The notes: generated from the letters alone by a model not told the origin. DNA of 64,000 bases from Gonocerus acuteangulatus (GCA_946811695.1 OX328124.1:99124547-99188546), one strand, 5' to 3'. Shown: positions 11,326 through 23,399, counted from the stretch's first letter. A program made the numbers and translations.

Positions 11326-13820
11326 TATTAAATATTTCTTCAGGGCTTTTGAAGGTATCAATGGAACAAAAATAGTAGTATGAAATGATAACAGAGAGAA
11401 GAAAGGGACCATAAAGATACGAGAGGACTGAGAAACAAGTTCAGCATTAGCTGGCAGTAGGCCCAAAACGGAGATTGCCCTTACAGGAGCAGTTGGAACA
11501 GGAAAACCTTTCACCAACTTCCTGTTGTCATTAACTCTCACATAAAGGGCGAGTGGATATGGTTAGTTTCGCACATTCTTTGTCATATTATCTAGCTTTT
11601 TACCGTATTGGTCAAGAACAATGTAAAGAACATGAATGGAATGCAACATAAATAAGCGATATTTATAGAAATGTTTTTACAGGCTTTCATGTACACCTTT
11701 TAAGGCCATTTTAAACAAGCGTAGCGATATAAGGCGTGTTGCTAATACAAGCAAGACACAATAATCATAGATGGATAGCTTACTCGCTTGCCTATTCTAG
11801 ATGAGATGTTTGAAGAATACGTGACCCTGGGGACATCTCTTCGAACGCCGCAGGTTGTGTTGATGACGCTAGTTCATGCAACATTGAGCTGTGCAATCTT
11901 CACAAGGCAGTTTAAACGCGCTGTTCATATCAGTGGGGAGAAGTCCTCTATTTTAAAAATAGTCAGGATTTTCTTCTGTAATTATTGAAGGTCCTATGAA
12001 AATTATCAAAAAATAATCGGTTAGTAAGCATTTGTCCACCATAGCCGTTTTTTTTAAATTTCTTGGTGAGCTGCTTTCTCGGTATATATGTCTGATAGAA
12101 TTGCCACGACATATTTGGTTAGGATTCATATTGCTCCTGAGCCAGAAAACGATAAACCCAATAAAAACGGCAGCGCTTCAAACTCGTTCAAACCCCGTTC
12201 AATGAACAATCGAAGGAATGGAATTGAGGTATTTGAAATAATTCCCTCGATAAAAAATGAAAATAAATAAATTTAATACGATAAATGAAATGTATTCTTC
12301 CATGTAAATAAATTCCAAGCTCTCGCATCAGTGGATATAATACTTACCCTTACGTCTGATTTATTGGTAAATGTACGGATAAATCCCCATTCCTACCACA
12401 TAGTATTTCTTTTTATATATAAGAAATCGTATTTTTCCTTTCCGCTAACGTATCTGGAATTTGGGAATCCAGCGACCTTGATTTCAAAGTATTCCAAACT
12501 GAACAAGAGTGAAAGGAGAGACCTACTGGAGACTATCGAAATGGGAACTGATATTGTGATTCGCTAGTGCTTTTCTTGTATAAACTTTCTTCATTTTAGC
12601 AATTTCTAAAGTAATCTACGTCCATCCCGAGGTAATAAACGTGAAGAGATGGTTTTAACAATGTTGAGAATAGCCCACACGAGCATGACTGAAGTCCATA
12701 TTATCATAAAGAACACTCATCCTATGGGTCAAGCCTGCCAGACATCTCTCACTATCTGTCAAATATTGGAGGATTGCACAACATTCGATGGATACTTTGG
12801 ACGTCCCGATGCACGACGAACTGCAGCAGCACTCTTGCAGGACTCATCATATTAAAATATTAAATATTACCAATGTGTACGATGAAATATAGTTCACAAG
12901 ATTAAAATAAAAAGGAATTAAGGAATGTTAAGACGATAGTCGCATGGGATGTGGTATTGAAACTTGGTCTATATGCATAGCACTCCCATAGCAAACGATT
13001 AAACAAATATTTTATCAGGAAGTGGGGTTTAATCCAGACCAAAATTAATAATTTGCCCATAGCAGCCTTACTTTCAGTGACATTGTAACGAACATTGTGA
13101 CGAAACTCGGTATACGCCATGGGCATCTGAAGAGAAATATGTATTAAACAAGTAAACGAAATCAGTTCATTACATATTATGAGTTTTTTTATTGCGAAGT
13201 TATGGAATTTATTTTATTTTTGCCAAGTTAAATTGTTTATTTTTAATTTGAATAATGATCATTTTTTAAGTTGAAGATGGAGATGAGGAAATATACGCCT
13301 TTTTGTATGCTATGGTTAATACCAATCGATGCCCCCACCGGGCGACCCGTCCAGACCCTTTCTCGTGGACAGGCACTGGCGGGCTGCTCTCTACAGGAAG
13401 ACTAAAACACTTCAGAGCAGCAGACGCTCGCGGGGAGTGTGCACGTGAATATGGGATCTACCCTGTACTATGTTCAAAAGTCCGTCACGCAGGAGCTGCA
13501 TAACTAAGCACTTTCCTCAGAATTTGGGTTGTGTAGACTGCTTTCCAGAACAATTTGCTTAAAATATCCTGCATAAATAAAATAAAAACATGAATAGATC
13601 TCTTTTAATTTTGTAATGAGTAACTGATCAATTATTAATTTGCTTCCAGAGTTATGTTTACACATGGTACCTACTACACTACGTAATAAATACAAAAAAC
13701 CTCATATTATCGTATTTTGATCTAACGCAGGAACAGGATATAGTCCCTCTAGTGGTAGAAAGCGCTCCTTGCGGCGGCTTTGTGAACCTACGTCTGGCGG
13801 GCTTTTCTATTCAAATATAT
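11326..13820. other. Region with several short unassigned frames, no supported gene
   Basis: Short plus-strand frames at 11788-11988, 12088-12270, 12331-12567 and 12649-12855 are denser than elsewhere, but none matches a domain I know. Possible splice sites (for example 'cattttag' near 12600) do not build a convincing transcript. The segment near 13478-13535 ('gtccgtcacgcaggagctgc') recurs inverted at 31622-31683, so at least part is a repeat. An old gene fragment or captured exons are possible. Confidence 0.3.
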
Positions 13821-13825
13821 TACAA

Positions 13826-14480
13826 AGTAAACCCCCCCCCCCTTTCCGATTGACCGATTCAGCTCATTTTTACAACACTTCTTTCTCATGAGTTACCCAC
13901 GACGTATACCGCGTTTCGTTACAATACAGCAGAAATTACGACCGGTATGAGTATATTAGGAATTTGGGTCCGGAGTAAACCCCCCCCTCCTAATGAACCG
14001 ATTTATTTTACTTTTACAACACATATTTACCTGTAGATTACCACTACGAAAACCGAGTTTCGTCGAAATATACCAAAATCACGGCTGGTAGTGGCGAATT
14101 GGTGTTGTGGGTCCGGAGTAAACCCCCCCTCCTAATGAACCGATTTAGTTTATTTTTACAACACATATTTACCTGTGGATTACCACTACGAATACCGAGT
14201 TTCGTCGAAATATATCAAAAATCACGGCTGGTAGTGGCGAATTGGTATTGTGGGTCCGGAGTAAACCCCCCCCCTCCTAATGAACCGATTTAGTTCATTT
14301 TTATATACCACTTTTCTCTCTATATTACCACTACGAATGCCAAGTTTCGTTGAAATATAACAAATATTACGGCTGGCATGGTCAAATTAGTGTTTTGGGT
14401 TCGGGGTAAACCCCCCCTTCCGGTGGACCGACTTTGGTGGTTAACGAACTCGTTCAATCGTTTGTTAATTGAATGCTATA
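13826..14480 (+). repeat. 143-bp tandem repeat, about 4.5 units
   Basis: Units begin 'gggtccggagtaaacccccc' at 13966, 14109, 14252 and 14397 (spacing 143, 143, 145), with a more diverged unit before. Each holds a C-run, 'ctcctaatgaaccgattta', 'attaccactacgaa' and 'gagtttcgtcgaaatata'. The same unit recurs in reverse at 30990-31360 and in one copy near 32275-32440. Confidence 0.85.
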
Positions 14481-14532
14481 TACCAAGTTTTGTGAAGAAA
14501 AACAAAAACTCTGGCCGCTATCGTGTTAACAG

Positions 14533-14645
<113 letters not shown>

Positions 14646-14780
14646 AATTTTAACGGGGGTCATTTTCGGTGTCTACTAGGTAGGATCGATAAAGATTTGA
14701 AGAAATGTTTCAAAAATTCCGTCATGAGTCCAACCTCAATAGCTACTTTCCTTCGGAGGAAAGTGCTAAAAGGAATCAGT
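14646..14780 (+). repeat. Unique flank block of the composite repeat
   Basis: The block 'gggtcattttcggtgtctac' ... 'gaagaaatgtttcaaaaatt' ... 'ttccttcggaggaaagtgct' recurs reverse-complemented at 30765-30875. A diverged copy lacking the tandem part lies at 20105-20225. It always faces the (TA)n run, so it belongs to one composite element. Confidence 0.7.
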
Positions 14781-14799
14781 CCGCCGCATTGGTTATTAT

Positions 14800-16005
14800 T
14801 TCTGCCGCTAGGAACACTGTATCCGGTCCTTGCGTTTTATGATTGTGAGATGTTCTCTGTTTAGAAGTAGACGCTTTTATTATTATTCATCAACATCAAT
14901 AAACAAAATTGTGAAGATTTTCTTTATCATTATGTACTGTGGTACCTCGTACTCAACGCTCCCTATATCATTTGAATTCACTCCCTCAGTCATTTTTTAG
15001 AATTTTAAAATGGTCTCCTCCTTATAGACTGACGGGTGTTCGTCAATATGTTTTATGCTGAATGTTACATTATCAATTCTACAAACTTGTTTTTACGTGA
15101 GAGTATGTTAGTCAATGGAACTCGATGACCAAACATTCATTTATTCTTTTATTCAACTAAATATTTTGTCTGTGGTAAATAGGAGTGGATTAATAGCATA
15201 TGCCCAACCCGGAATTTCGTGAGGACTAATTATTTTTTTCGACCGATACTGTAGATTGAGCTCCACAGTTCTTTGATTGGCTTTATCTACCGAACCTTCT
15301 TGTAATTCAAATTTGACCTTTCAGCCTGATATTTATGTAAATGGGGTCCTCAAAACCTGTAGTGTAAATCTGTGTAGTACATATCAATACAAATATACAA
15401 AACATTACAAAGTAAAATCTGAAACATAAATAATTAAAACAATGTTTGATAACGCGTAAAATATAATTTATAACGCCATAATTTTGGGGAGAGCCCAAGG
15501 CCTATAATGGCTGCACCGGAATTTCGTATGGGCTTGGCCGAAGTTAATATTCACTCACTGTCTTTTTGTATAGTTTTAAGGGATCCTTATTAAAATGCTA
15601 ATGCCAAGGGCTCGGAAAAAGGTTCCTCGTTGGGGGATTTTAATTTGAGGGGATATATTTAAAACCCTACCGCTTTTTAATGTCGGGGTAGGCAACTTCC
15701 CCCGAGCTCAGCTATTTCATGAACTAAATGGGAAAATGATTCATTTCCATTTCAGATTAAACGTACGTGTGAAGAGGATATTTTAAAACGTTTTTCGAAA
15801 TGTCCATTAACAGCACTGACTTTTAATGGACGGAATCAGTGTATGTTTCAAGATTTATTTCAGGCTTTAAATAACATTTGTCAACGGCAGAAAAGTGTCA
15901 GCTATGTTCGACCCGTGTTTACTTTAGGCCTCCGATTTCGAAAATACAAATCGTTATTCTCTCAATTGTACCATTATAATAATATAACACTTATATATTA
16001 CTAGC
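14800..16005. other. Intergenic, no gene seen
   Basis: No coding region or complete element recognised. Confidence 0.5.
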
Positions 16006-16010
16006 TGTTA

Positions 16011-16617
16011 CCCAGTGTGCCATGCTACACCTACATTCTGCCTATGATTCTCCCCGTATCAAGATCTACCTGTATACCCAGTTACGTCAAAATCGGCCAA
16101 AACGGTGTGAATTTGTTTATATTTGTCTAGTAATTCGTGAGACAGCTTACAGAGGCCAGCACCACAGCAATTCATAAAACAGCCGACAGAGGCCACCAGC
16201 ACAGCCAGCGAGTAGATAGCTCTGATCAAAGAAAGGCCAGCGCTCCTTAGTTATATAGTGACTGTTGATATAAAATTGAAATAAACTGCATTACATGATT
16301 ATATAATGATGTAAAGTCATCAATGAGTTCGAGTTACTCTAATTATCAATAACATCAACAAATAAATTTGAGATAATATTCAAAATGGCTGTCGATTCAA
16401 AATGGCCGTCAGAATCTGAATGGTTCAGTGTAGCCTATTTTTCTTGAACAAAACTTTTGACCTTTTGACCAAATTTTGAAATTTTACTATTTTGACCTAG
16501 CCTAGGAGATTTCCTGTGTCAAGACCTACCACTGTGTGCCAAGTTTGGTAAAAATCGGTCAAACGGTGTAGATTCGTATAAGGAACATACAGACAAACGG
16601 ACAAACAGACAGACTCG

Positions 16618-16682
<65 letters not shown>
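16011..16682 (-). mobile_element. Non-autonomous Helitron with both ends
   Basis: On the minus strand it runs from TCTATATATA (16682, after A) to ...GGTAACAGCTAG (16011, before T). The hairpin GTGTAGC/GCACAC lies just upstream of the end. The 5' end contains a roughly 60-bp TA run at 16622-16680. The 'accgtttgaccgatttt' type block occurs twice, at about 16090 and 16550, in keeping with an internal duplication. Confidence 0.65.
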
Positions 16683-16689
16683 TTCAATT

Positions 16690-17840
16690 ATATTTGGTAA
16701 GGTCTACGGTCTTGCTGACCAATATCTGAACCATTTGTCTATTGTATGAAGGAGTCTGGCTGAAATTTGGGATAGGCTCGCTTAAAACATGAGCAAATTT
16801 AGTCTAGGGTGCTTCCATAGTTGCCTATACTCACATTAAATTCCATTAATCTATCTTAGAACTCCCAACTAGTATCAAACTGGACTTAAAAGATCATATC
16901 ACTGCTCCTTAGGAATAATAAAGAAACTGTAAAATTTACGTTATTGGTGAAAAAATGATTTTACTACATGTTAGTAAATCGACATAATTAAACTTATCAA
17001 ATTCGTCATGAAAGGAAATATTAGTCGTTATAATCAAAAATCTTATTTAAAACTTACTCCGGCAGAATAACGACTCATTGCCCAGTTGTGATCTAAAAGT
17101 GAAAGTGAAATATTAATCCACAATATTTATACAATTTTTGGTACTGTAAGCTATATTGTTATTTTCAATTAAGAGTCCATTTCCATTCGTCAAAACATTA
17201 ATTTTTTTTAGGCAGAAACATAAACCTAATACATAAATATACTGATGTAGAAGCATTATCTTATATATAACTTGTACTTTTAAATTAAGTTTTCCGGCAA
17301 TGATAACCACGTAGTCGTTCGTCCTAAAAACAAATAAACAAACAATATTTATAAACTATTCCCACAAAATAATAAAATCTAATCTATAAGTCATGCTATT
17401 AAGACAAGTTTGATACTTTACTGTAAAATATCAATGTTTGCTGTTGTCCGATTATACGTCCGGAGCAGCGATATATTCTTGGGCGTTTTCTGCCTACCAA
17501 AGTTTGCTTGTGAAAACTTTATTATCCTTCCCGGATCTATCTGGTTTATCCTGAAGGGAGCGAAAATTAATCATATTTTTCTCAATAACTCTTTCCTTTT
17601 CGAATAATTATTGCCTAACAGGTTATCAGTATTCGCCGTTTTTGTTTTCACTTTAATCATGACATTCGGGGACTACATATCATCACCTTATGAGTGCAAC
17701 CAGAAATCATATATCTCACCCACATTCTGAAAATATTTAATTTCAAATTGTCATCAACCACAAATTTTCCTACTTTTTTGCAATGAATGCTTGAGGTGAG
17801 CCAACCCTGTTATTTATAGAATAAAAAAAAATCAGTGGAT
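16690..17840. other. Intergenic, no gene seen
   Basis: AT-rich. Two 65-codon frames, one on each strand at 17113-17310 and 17410-17607, show no recognisable domain. Confidence 0.45.
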
Positions 17841-17846
17841 GAATAA

Positions 17847-17924
17847 CTTAATCAATGCATAAATTATTATTCAATAATCATTCAAATGAATGTTTATTGA
17901 ATAATAATTTATGCATTGATTAAG
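17847..17924. repeat. Perfect 31-bp inverted repeat used as an insertion site
   Basis: Arms 17847-17877 and 17894-17924 are exact complements with a 16-nt loop. The last 14 bases of the right arm (ATGCATTGATTAAG) recur at 18220-18233, so the element at 17925-18219 inserted at the foot of this hairpin. Confidence 0.85.
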
Positions 17925-18219
17925 CAATCAGGGAACAGTTGGAATTCGGCTAAGAAAACATCAATACGATTTTCGTAAAAAATCTGTATTCAGGACGTTT
18001 CGGCTACTCATTGGGAGTCTTCATCAGCAATTAAGGGGCCGGGAGGCAGAGAAAGGCAAAAGTTAACAGATAAGTAATTATAGTGAAATTATACCCGCAC
18101 CATAGTGAAACGTCCTGAATATAGATTTTTTACAAAAATCGTATTGATGTTTTCTTATCCAAATCCCAACTATGCCCTGATTGCTTATCCCCCCGACGGC
18201 TAACTATCTAATCTTCATG
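17925..18219. mobile_element. Short ORF-less element with 14-bp TSD and hammerhead-like motif
   Basis: It is flanked by direct repeats ATGCATTGATTAAG (17911-17924 and 18220-18233). Subterminal sequences are inverted: CGGCTAAGAAAACATCAATACG against its complement near 18135-18160. A degenerate hammerhead core is present on the minus strand at 17997-18027. The element at 37926-38662 shares both ends ('cagggaa...ttcggcta', 'ggctaactatcta'). No ORF. I infer a non-autonomous, target-primed retroelement of the PLE type. Confidence 0.7.
17997..18027 (-). ncRNA. Hammerhead-like motif, partly decayed helix II
   Basis: The minus strand reads CTGATGA, a helix II region with only a partial GACTC/GAGT stem, then GAA, ACGT (self-complementary helix III) and C as H17. 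The core is intact but helix I is weak. The sister copy at 37995-38026 has a perfect 6-bp helix II but a mutated core. Confidence 0.5.
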
Positions 18220-18239
18220 ATGCATTGATTAAGTTATAC

Positions 18240-18555
18240 ATTCATTGAGTTTTGTCCAAAGATAAAAGATAGATGTTATATTTTAGTTTACAATAAAGTT
18301 TTATTGTCTAACAGAATGTATATTGAAATTACAATTGTCAATTTATACTATGTTATAGCTATATGTATTTATCAATCTCGTGTAATTAGTAGTGCCTTAA
18401 AGCCTTATTAAATAATTCAATTTCGATATTCATATACTACTTTAAAATTAATATCATGTATAACATTCATTTAACAATTATTGTTTGTAAATTTTATGCA
18501 AAACTAAGGTAGTGATTTGACATTTAATAATTAATATGAGCTGCATCACATTATG
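18240..18555. other. Intergenic, AT-rich
   Basis: No gene or element recognised. Confidence 0.5.
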
Positions 18556-18689
18556 TAATCTTACTTATTTTTGAGAAGATATGGTCGACCGTTCAGAAGT
18601 AGGAAGCGTAGATCGTCGGGGTTTCGGTCAGTGTTCTTATTCAATAAAACACATTTTATATGCTAAAATGTATATTCATTGCCGCCAAC

Positions 18690-18719
18690 GTTTCGGCTTG
18701 CTATACAAGCCATCTTCAG
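18690..18719 (-). ncRNA. Hammerhead ribozyme-like motif, unit 1
   Basis: The minus strand reads CTGAAGA, U, helix II GGCTTG-TATAG-CAAGCC (perfect 6 bp), GAA, ACGT (self-complementary helix III), U as H17, then GGC. GGC pairs with the GCC directly before CTGA (helix I). All core positions are conserved. Confidence 0.75.
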
Positions 18720-18831
18720 GGCTGTAAAAACATATATGGTGTAACAATCGTAAGGACAGAAACAATAACAAAAACAATAAAAAAAAAGGCTAGAAACATT
18801 AACATAAATATGAGTACCTATATGCTTGAAA

Positions 18832-18894
<63 letters not shown>

Positions 18895-19057
18895 CATACA
18901 CATATATACATACATATACATATATGTATACATACACACACATATATATGTATATATACATATGAACATATATATACACATCGTCGGGGTTTCGGTCAGT
19001 GTTCTTATTCAATAAAACACATTTTATATGCTAAAATGTATATTCATTGCCGCCAAC

Positions 19058-19087
19058 GTTTCGGCTTGCTATACAAGCCATCTTCAG
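19058..19087 (-). ncRNA. Hammerhead ribozyme-like motif, unit 2
   Basis: Identical to the unit 1 motif, on the same strand. Confidence 0.75.
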
Positions 19088-19199
19088 GGCTGTAAAAACA
19101 TATATGGTGTAACAATCGTAAGGACAGAAACAATAACAAAAACAATAAAAAAAAAGGCTAGAAACATTAACATAAATATGAGTACCTATATGCTTGAAA

Positions 19200-19248
<49 letters not shown>

Positions 19249-19426
19249 CATACACATATATACATACATATACATATATGTATACATACACACACATATA
19301 TATGTATATATACATATGAACATATATATACACATATGTGTGTATATATATATGTTCATATGTATATATACATATATATGTGTGTGTATGTATACATATA
19401 TGTATATGTATGTATATATGTGTATG

Positions 19427-19479
<53 letters not shown>

Positions 19480-19592
19480 TTTCAAGCATATAGGTACTCA
19501 TATTTATGTTAATGTTTCTAGCCTTTTTTTTTTATTGTTTTTGTTATTGTTTCTGTCCTTACGATTGTTACACCATATATGTTTTTACAGCC

Positions 19593-19622
19593 CTGAAGAT
19601 GGCTTGTATAGCAAGCCGAAAC
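19593..19622 (+). ncRNA. Hammerhead ribozyme-like motif, unit 3 (inverted)
   Basis: The same motif on the plus strand: CTGAAGA, U, GGCTTG-TATAG-CAAGCC, GAAAC, then GTUGGC with helix I pairing to the upstream GCC. It faces the copies in units 1 and 2. Confidence 0.75.
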
Positions 19623-19724
19623 GTTGGCGGCAATGAATATACATTTTAGCATATAAAATGTGTTTTATTGAATAAGAACACTGACCGAAACCCCGACGAT
19701 CTACGCTTCTTACTTATTTTTGGT

Positions 19725-21140
19725 TTGTCTCATTCATGTCATTGTCTTTCTTGTTTTTGTTTTTTTCTTACTCGGGCCACATAAGTTTTTCTGTCTATCC
19801 ATTTGGGTGGTAGACCAATAATGTGCCCAAAAGAGTATACATTATTTTTTTATTTTAAAAAAATGCGGGCCGAGGATTAAAACATTTGAACGTCATTAGA
19901 GGCTTTGTTTTCCATAAAGGGAGGGACCCAACACGCAAAAATATCAATAATGTATTCAAATATGATGAACTATTAGAATATGGCAGGAAAAGTTCAATAT
20001 GTAGAATATGACAGTCTGTTTAAAAGCTTACAGCAGCGCTTCAGGGGGTTCCTATGACAACAGATGCACCTACATTTGCGCCCACGCGCACACCCAAACA
20101 TTTTTTTCGGGGGTCATTATAAGTATCCAGTAGGGAGCATTAATGTGATCATTGATTTGAAGAAATGTTTCATAAATTCTTTCGTGAGTGCAACCTCATA
20201 CCTACACCCTTTCGGAAAATGCTAAAAAAGATAAACAAAACGTATTATCACACCAGCAGTGAAAGACAAGTAGTTTATTGCTCAGCTCCAATGTAAGGAA
20301 GGTTACAAATTTGCGGACTTGGATTCGGACCTCGTCCGTCACTGAGAAATACCCAGCCTGCCCGCACATCAGTTACAGCCAACCTCTCACTTTTATTGCG
20401 TTTAATTAAACTCTGTACCACTATTCTGACGCTATAAATAAACTCGTCACTTCTCTATCGCCACAACGAAATTTAACCTGTATTAGTTACACTGCTGTTA
20501 CTGGTAACCTATAGATACGGTTTATCTCCAGGTTATTTGTTTATAGACAGTGGTCGGTAGCACCCCAGTGTCAAGAAACATTATGCTTTGATTACTTATA
20601 AATTTATGTATAACATATAGAATGACGGGAAACATGCTGTAATAACCTGCAAAAAATTATTTTTTCTTTAATCTACTCTATAAAACAAATGAATTGGTGA
20701 AAGAATCATGTCGATATAATTTTCTAAACTCGATATATATAATATAAAGGCTGAAAATGCCTATTTTATTTTATTTCTCGGCTCCTAAGGCACATTGGAC
20801 GGAACGCTTGGAAACGTGTGGACTATTTTTCAATGCAGAATCACCAGAAAACAAATGGGCCAAATCGGTGACCCCACCACTGTATACTCCCCCCTTGTAA
20901 GTTGAAGCAGTTCCTGCGAGTCGGGCTTTTTTAATTATTCTGCATGAGCTAATATTTATTTAAACAGTAAAGTCCACTTATTCATAGAACAAATTTTTGG
21001 GGCGGTATTTCTACAGGTTGTCAGCCTTTTCTAGCAAGGATAGGGCTTATGCATTTTCTTTTTTTCGAAATTAGTGTGATTCAAACGTACTTTTATAAAA
21101 TAGTTTATCTCCCCAAGTACAACGTATGTCAGCCCAAAAA
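19725..21140. other. Intergenic with old repeat fragments
   Basis: A copy of the composite-repeat flank block lies at 20105-20225. A segment at 20465-20660 matches the 3' half of the Helitron at 10523-11325 ('aacctatagatac', 'tatagaatgacgggaa'). 'cagttcctgcgagtcggg' at 20909 belongs to a dispersed repeat also at 58407, 39752 and 60287. No gene. Confidence 0.5.
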
Positions 21141-21145
21141 TTCAA

Positions 21146-21538
21146 TCTATATACATAAAAATCACGTGTCTCTCGGTTTGTCCATCTGTTTGTTTGTTCC
21201 TTATACAAATCCACACCGTCTGGCCGATTTTGACCAAACTTGGCACGAAGGTAGGTTTTAATACGGGGCTAGGTAAAAATTGTCAAAGTTCAAAATTTGG
21301 TCAAAAAGTCAAAAGTTTTGATGAAGAAAAATTGGATACACTGATCCAGAGCTACGAGAATCTTACTCGCAGGCTGTGGTGCAGGATTCTGGCGGCTTCT
21401 TCATGAATTACTTGACAGATGTATACAAGTTCACACCGTTTGACCGATTTTGACGTAACTCGGTCACAGGTAGATCTTGATACGGGGAGTGTCATAGGCA
21501 GAAAGTAGGTGTAGCATGGCACGCCGGGGAACAGCTAG
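21146..21538 (+). mobile_element. Non-autonomous Helitron with both ends, 393 bp
   Basis: It begins TCTATATACATAAAAATCAC after A. It ends GTGTAGC-ATG-GCACGCC-GGGGAACAG-CTAG before T. The short hairpin about 10 nt before CTAG and the A/T insertion context are diagnostic for Helitrons. It contains 'accgtctggccgattttgac' and 'accgtttgaccgattttgac', a duplicated internal block. It encodes no Rep/helicase. Confidence 0.75.
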
Positions 21539-21539
21539 T

Positions 21540-22357
21540 AATATAATAAGAAACGCTAGGTATTTAGATTATACTGGTGAAATGATTTTGAAAAAAACAA
21601 CGAATTACCATCTCTTTTGACTCTACTTACTACAAACCAAAAATATGCCATGTGTGTGTTTATGTTAACACGATAGCGGCTAATTACCCTTTAGCTTCAA
21701 ATAGCATTCCCATAACAAACAATTGGATATAAATAAATGTAGGTTACATAAATAATTTCTAAAGTATTATTTTATCCAAAATTCCTTTGCTAAAATGTAC
21801 TGCATTGCACATACCATACTAATTGCGTCAAAGGATGGTTTTTTAAGAACCCTTATTCGTATGTTAACATTCATATCATCTTAGGTCCTAATTACCGTCC
21901 TATTCATAAACATTAAGCTTCAAATCATGCATAAGCCTGAATGGAGGATCAAATACAAGACAAATTAAAGGAGGCTTAGGGATTCTCCTTTCATGAAACC
22001 AGTTTTCATTTGAATATGAGTAGTGTGTTGTTAGTGTGCTATTATGAATAATAATGAATTATTCTATTGACTCATTAGTTGTTATTATAATGATTACGAG
22101 GCTTTTGCCATCTTTGAGTTACCTAGTGTTTTTCTACCTAATGTTTATATATGGTCTCAATTGGAAAGCTTAGAGAAAACGAAAACAACATTTATAAAAA
22201 TCTAAGCACAGTTTCCGCCAACTGAGGAAATCGTATCGATATATACACATCATATATTTTAGTAGGGTATTTTGTAGGCATTCGAATGATCATTTATCAT
22301 TTTTTAATGACTCAGATTTTGAAATGTTTATAAAAATATTCAAAAAATCTAAATGCG

Positions 22358-22434
<77 letters not shown>

Positions 22435-22890
22435 GGACCATTCTCTACAACAGACGTCACCTAGTAATTGAGAAAATTATAATTTTTTTTTTTTTTTGTG
22501 CATCGACTTCTGGGGCCATTAGCACAGAAAATTATAATATCTCTAATATTTAAATATGTAATTAAAGAAAGGGGGGGGAGGTTGGGTGCTAAAATGGCTG
22601 AAATGAATAGCACAATGTTCCGGTGGACAGATTCTGCTCATGACCGAAACAGACTTTTCTTTAAAAACAATTACATCTTTGGCAAATTTCTTAAAAATCG
22701 AAACATTTTTTAATACAGCAGAGCGTTAACAAAGAAATATATAGATTTAAATTTGAACGCACTGTTTTTCTTTAACCATTTGGTTATGAAACCTCGAGAT
22801 TTCTAGTCTGCACGGGTTGCATCCTTGGTTCGACACCATAAGTGAGTTTTCAAGAGGTACTGAATATGTTTATTTAAATTTATTATCTAT
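21540..22890. other. Intergenic; (TA)n at 22362-22431
   Basis: No gene seen. A tRNA-like stretch near 22780-22845 contains a B-box-like 'ggttcgacacc'. Confidence 0.45.
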
Positions 22891-22894
22891 TTTC

Positions 22895-22995
22895 TAAAAC
22901 GGATTGAGATAATGCAATTTATTTTTACGAAAGACAATTCGTCACCCCTAGTGGAAATCGAACCCACGATCTTAGTCATGGAGTCCTTATGTCTC
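22895..22995 (-). repeat. tRNA-derived SINE, minus strand
   Basis: The reverse complement carries a tRNA-like head with 'gggttcgatttcc' (pol III B box with one extra T) and 'aggcccggtagag'. 'ctaggggtgac' and a T/A-rich tail follow, as in the SINE copies at 28141 and 60640. Confidence 0.5.
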
Positions 22996-23055
22996 TACCG
23001 GGCCTGGACATAAAGATGCGGGGTCAACAAAATCCTGTAGGTACATTTGTAGTAA

Positions 23056-23392
23056 TCTATCTATAAATATAATAAAATTGTAACGGATCGCTGTCTGTAC
23101 ATGGAAGATATATTGGAAAAACACTATTTTTTTTATCAAAACAATGATTTTTAGAATTTTTGTCTGTTTGTCTGTAAGTCTGCTGTCTTTCAGGCACTCT
23201 ATACACAATCCCTAAGGGGTCAGCTTAGTGGCTCTGTCCGGATTTAGCAATCCTAGCAGCCTGTATGCTTGATCCCCAATGGCTATACGTCTAATATCGT
23301 GTATAGAGAAGTATTACTGTAAAGTAGATTTTTTTATAATACCCATATAACGGTGTTTATAATCTAAACGGCTAGTTAGCGGACAAAGTCGC
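23056..23392 (+). mobile_element. Possible Helitron, second family
   Basis: It starts TCTATCTATAAATATAATAAAA followed by 'aacggatcgctgtctgtaca'. The same 5' end recurs reversed near 32232-32272 and 32805-32860. It ends near 'cgcgggcacagcttg', with a GCGGAC/GTCGC hairpin-like sequence just before. The terminal CTTG departs from CTRR, so the 3' end may be mutated. The block 'gatccccaatggctatacg' recurs at about 32020 and 61610. Confidence 0.45.
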
Positions 23393-23399
23393 GGGCACA

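Larger units (their letters stand above)
18574..19707. mobile_element. ORF-less PLE-type element: three repeat units, hammerheads, 15-bp TSD
   Basis: It is flanked by the direct repeat TCTTACTTATTTTTG (18559-18573 and 19708-19722). Inside are three copies of a roughly 365-bp unit: two in direct order (starting about 18615 and 18980) and one inverted (19340-19700), the last two forming a palindrome centred near 19338. The unit runs from 'cgtcggggtttcggtcagtg' through a hammerhead-like motif to (TA)n/(CATA)n. An unpaired tail of about 30 nt lies only on the left, as in known Penelope elements with inverted pseudo-LTRs. The long TYIYIY-type frames inside are microsatellite artefacts. Confidence 0.75.

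Noticed and set aside
13966..14480. CRISPR-like array
   Set aside because: The 143-bp units are repeated end to end without short unique spacers, and the genome is eukaryotic.
18663..19636. Frames of 60-202 codons rich in alternating Ile/Tyr
   Set aside because: They translate (TA)n/(CATA)n microsatellite and the inverted repeat units; the same peptide appears on both strands because the locus is palindromic.
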